NCBI GenBank assembly: GCA_964564325.1 | Contig: CAZMBD010000102.1 | Span: forward strand, 1-6,968 | From: JAAZMA01 sp964564325 | Lineage (GTDB): Bacteria > Bacillota > Clostridia > Tissierellales > Tepidimicrobiaceae | DNA: 6,968 bases | Direction: 5' to 3' | In this document: positions 5,877 to 6,968 of the stretch, in pieces | Layout of the letters: every line of letters begins with the position of its first letter | Numbering within the stretch: the first letter of the stretch is position 1 | Notes under the pieces: model-generated | The model's input: the letters and a program-made list of their open reading frames with translations, nothing else | What the model was told of the DNA's origin: nothing | Databases searched by the model: none | Position numbers and translations under genes: made by a program

Positions 5877-6560
5877 ATGAAAAAGTTAACAAGTGTTTTA
5901 TTGATTTTACTGGTATTAATGACATCTATACCAGTATCAGCTAGTGGGTACTCTAGAACAATGCAATTTACTCATAAAGGAGAAGATGTTTTAGAATTAC
6001 AAAAAACTTTGAAACAAATGGGTTATTACAATTATAATTTAGATGGAATATATGGGAAAATAACAGAAAAAGCCGTTATAGCTTTTCAGATAGATCATGG
6101 CATTAGAATAGATGGTATCGTAGGACCAGAAACTCAAAGAACTTTAAAAAATGATTCTATGAGCAAAAAAGAGACAAGTTCAAAAGATTATAATTCTAAT
6201 GATGTATACTGGTTATCTAGAATTATTGAAGCAGAGGCCAGAGGTGAATCATATAAAGGCAAAGTGGCAGTTGGAAATGTAATTTTAAATAGGGTTAAAT
6301 CTAAGGATTTTCCAAATACAATATATAATGTAATATTTGAATACTTTGGAAATATACCTCAATTCAGTCCTGTACAAGAAGGTACAATTTATAATACTCC
6401 ATCAAAGGAAAGTATAAATGCAGCAAAAGATGCTATAAATGGCTATAAACCTGTAGGAGATGCCACTTATTTCTTTAATCCTAATAAAGCTGCAGGCTCT
6501 TGGATAGTAAAAAACAAAAGCTATGTGTCTACAATTGGTGGACATGCCTTTTATAGATAA
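5877..6560 (+). CDS. Secreted cell-wall hydrolase: PG-binding domain plus SleB/CwlJ-type (Hydrolase_2) domain
   Basis: A 227-residue exported wall hydrolase. Residues 1-22 form a signal peptide (MKK, a hydrophobic run LLILLVLM, likely cleavage after VSA at 22). Residues 30-91 are a peptidoglycan-binding type 1 domain (GEDVLELQKTLKQMGYY, DGIYGKITEKAVIAFQ, DGIVGPETQRTL). A Ser/Lys-rich linker (about 92-109) follows. Residues 110-227 are the SleB/CwlJ-type domain, with IIEAEARGE containing Glu120, the likely catalytic acid, then VGNVILNRVKS, FSPVQEG, DATYFFNP and GGHAFYR. Members are lytic transglycosylases acting on spore cortex or, in vegetative cells, on wall peptidoglycan. The domain order matches SleB of Bacillus, but the protein is shorter (SleB is about 305), so a general wall hydrolase role is equally possible. 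The start follows AGGAGG by 8 nt. It is a single-gene unit with its own promoter. Confidence 0.93.
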   Translation: MKKLTSVLLILLVLMTSIPVSASGYSRTMQFTHKGEDVLELQKTLKQMGYYNYNLDGIYGKITEKAVIAFQIDHGIRIDGIVGPETQRTLKNDSMSKKETSSKDYNSNDVYWLSRIIEAEARGESYKGKVAVGNVILNRVKSKDFPNTIYNVIFEYFGNIPQFSPVQEGTIYNTPSKESINAAKDAINGYKPVGDATYFFNPNKAAGSWIVKNKSYVSTIGGHAFYR

Positions 6561-6570
6561 TAAATAATGT

Positions 6571-6614
6571 GAGACAGCGGGGATGGAGACAGCGGGGACG
6601 GTTCTCGCTGTCTC
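6571..6614 (+). repeat. GGGACGGT-core hairpin element, copy 2, with 15-bp tandem repeat
   Basis: GAGACAGCGGGGATG (6571-6585) and GAGACAGCGGGGACG (6586-6600) are adjacent copies differing at one base. The second copy starts a hairpin: GAGACAGCG (6586-6594) pairs perfectly with CGCTGTCTC (6606-6614), with GGGACGGTTCT at the tip. The stem is GC-rich, in sharp contrast with its surroundings. No T-run follows. It starts 11 bases after the hydrolase stop codon. Confidence 0.85.
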
Positions 6615-6620
6615 ATTAGG

Positions 6621-6682
6621 GATGCAAACAAAAGGGACTATCCTTTCCTATCAAACAAAAGGGACAGTCCCTTTTGTTTGAT
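6621..6682 (+). repeat. GGGACAGT-core hairpin element, copy 3, with duplicated left arm
   Basis: ATCAAACAAAAGGGA (6650-6664) pairs perfectly over 15 bp with TCCCTTTTGTTTGAT (6668-6682) around the 3-nt loop CAG. The arm CAAACAAAAGGGAC (6652-6665) also occurs as a direct copy at 6625-6638, 27 bases upstream. Either copy of the arm could pair with the single right arm, so two alternative hairpins are possible. Confidence 0.85.
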
Positions 6683-6707
6683 GCAAAAAGAACTGTCCCT
6701 GGTGCAT
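6681..6707 (-). repeat. GGGACAGT-core element, copy 4, opposite orientation and imperfect
   Basis: On the minus strand this reads ATGCA, CC, AGGGACAGTTCTTTT, TGCAT: the same core (6692-6699 reversed) between short inverted arms ATGCA/TGCAT. It directly abuts copy 3 and faces the SLH-protein gene coming from the right, so the cluster ends with an element oriented toward each convergent gene. Confidence 0.6.
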
Positions 6708-6734
6708 TGCAAGAACCATTCCTCTATCTTATCC

Positions 6735-6968
6735 CTAATTAAATAAATAATTAAATATCATATTTGCTCCATCTTCTCTGTTTAATTCTGCTTTTGGCCT
6801 TAAATATCCATTGCTGCCTTCTACTATTTTTAATCCATGGGCAATGGCTACATAGCCCTTAAGTTTTGGATCTATATCTTTTGTATCTTTAAATACATCC
6901 TTGTATATATCATTTAAATCTGCAATCTTACTATATCCAGCAGCTCTAATTAGATATTTTACTGCCTC
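6735..6968 (-). CDS. SLH-domain (S-layer homology) protein, C-terminal end only
   Basis: An open frame of 77 codons on the minus strand enters from the right edge and stops with TAG at 6735-6737. The visible protein starts EAVKYLIRAAGY and contains a nearly complete S-layer homology repeat: VFKDTKDI (25-32), KGYVAIAHGLKIVEG (37-51), LRPKAELNRED (57-67) and NMIFNYL (69-75). SLH repeats bind secondary cell-wall polymers and anchor surface proteins to the wall of Firmicutes. Here the SLH region is at the C-terminus; the preceding segment (AVKYLIRAAGY) looks like the end of an earlier repeat, so several are likely. The start, signal peptide and any functional domain lie outside the window. No clear terminator follows; the hairpin repeats come next, 28 bases away. 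Confidence 0.88.
   Translation of the reverse strand, partial: EAVKYLIRAAGYSKIADLNDIYKDVFKDTKDIDPKLKGYVAIAHGLKIVEGSNGYLRPKAELNREDGANMIFNYLFN

Noticed and set aside
6571..6707. Repeats considered as a CRISPR array
   Set aside because: Units differ in sequence and length, spacers are absent or irregular, and there are no cas genes; the pattern is of hairpins with a shared core.

Overview
The window looks like a piece of chromosome from an anaerobic, spore-forming clostridial Firmicute. The DNA is very AT-rich, ribosome binding sites are strong GGAGG types, and promoters are sigma-A-like. The gene set also fits: a group B-type [FeFe] hydrogenase, a SleB-type cortex/cell-wall hydrolase, an SLH-domain surface protein and a corrinoid adenosyltransferase. 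I cannot name the genus; a Tissierellales-like clostridium is only a guess.

Layout, left to right. (1) 1-1248, minus strand: the N-terminal 180 residues of an iron-sulfur [FeFe] hydrogenase running off the left edge, with its own promoter, and upstream of it cutC. (2) 1387-4027, plus strand: a 571-residue protein of unknown function, then an HDOD-domain protein that has lost the usual HD histidines. (3) A bidirectional hairpin terminator at 4030-4050 separates the HDOD gene from the convergent cobO (minus). (4) 4708-5583, plus: a YihY/BrkB-family membrane protein with a good promoter, followed by a small hairpin element between two 25-bp direct repeats, then a clear intrinsic terminator. (5) 5877-6560, plus: a secreted PG-binding plus SleB/CwlJ-type hydrolase with a strong promoter and a leader of about 115 nt. 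(6) 6571-6707: a cluster of hairpin repeats sharing the core GGGAC(A/G)GT. (7) 6735-6968, minus: the C-terminal end of an SLH-domain protein entering from the right edge. No intergenic gap exceeds 300 bases.

The genes look like ordinary, mostly single-gene transcription units and do not form one pathway; the loose theme at the right end is the cell envelope (YihY membrane protein, wall hydrolase, S-layer-type protein). The most unusual signal is the hairpin family. At three places a hairpin has the GGGAC(A/G)GT core at its tip, and its left arm is also present as an extra direct copy just upstream. The arm sequence differs completely between places while the core stays constant. One copy sits exactly behind the yihY stop codon and is flanked by a duplication of the last codons and stop of that gene, which looks like an insertion or duplication scar. 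These are best read as small REP/MITE-like mobile or expanding repeats placed at gene 3' ends.
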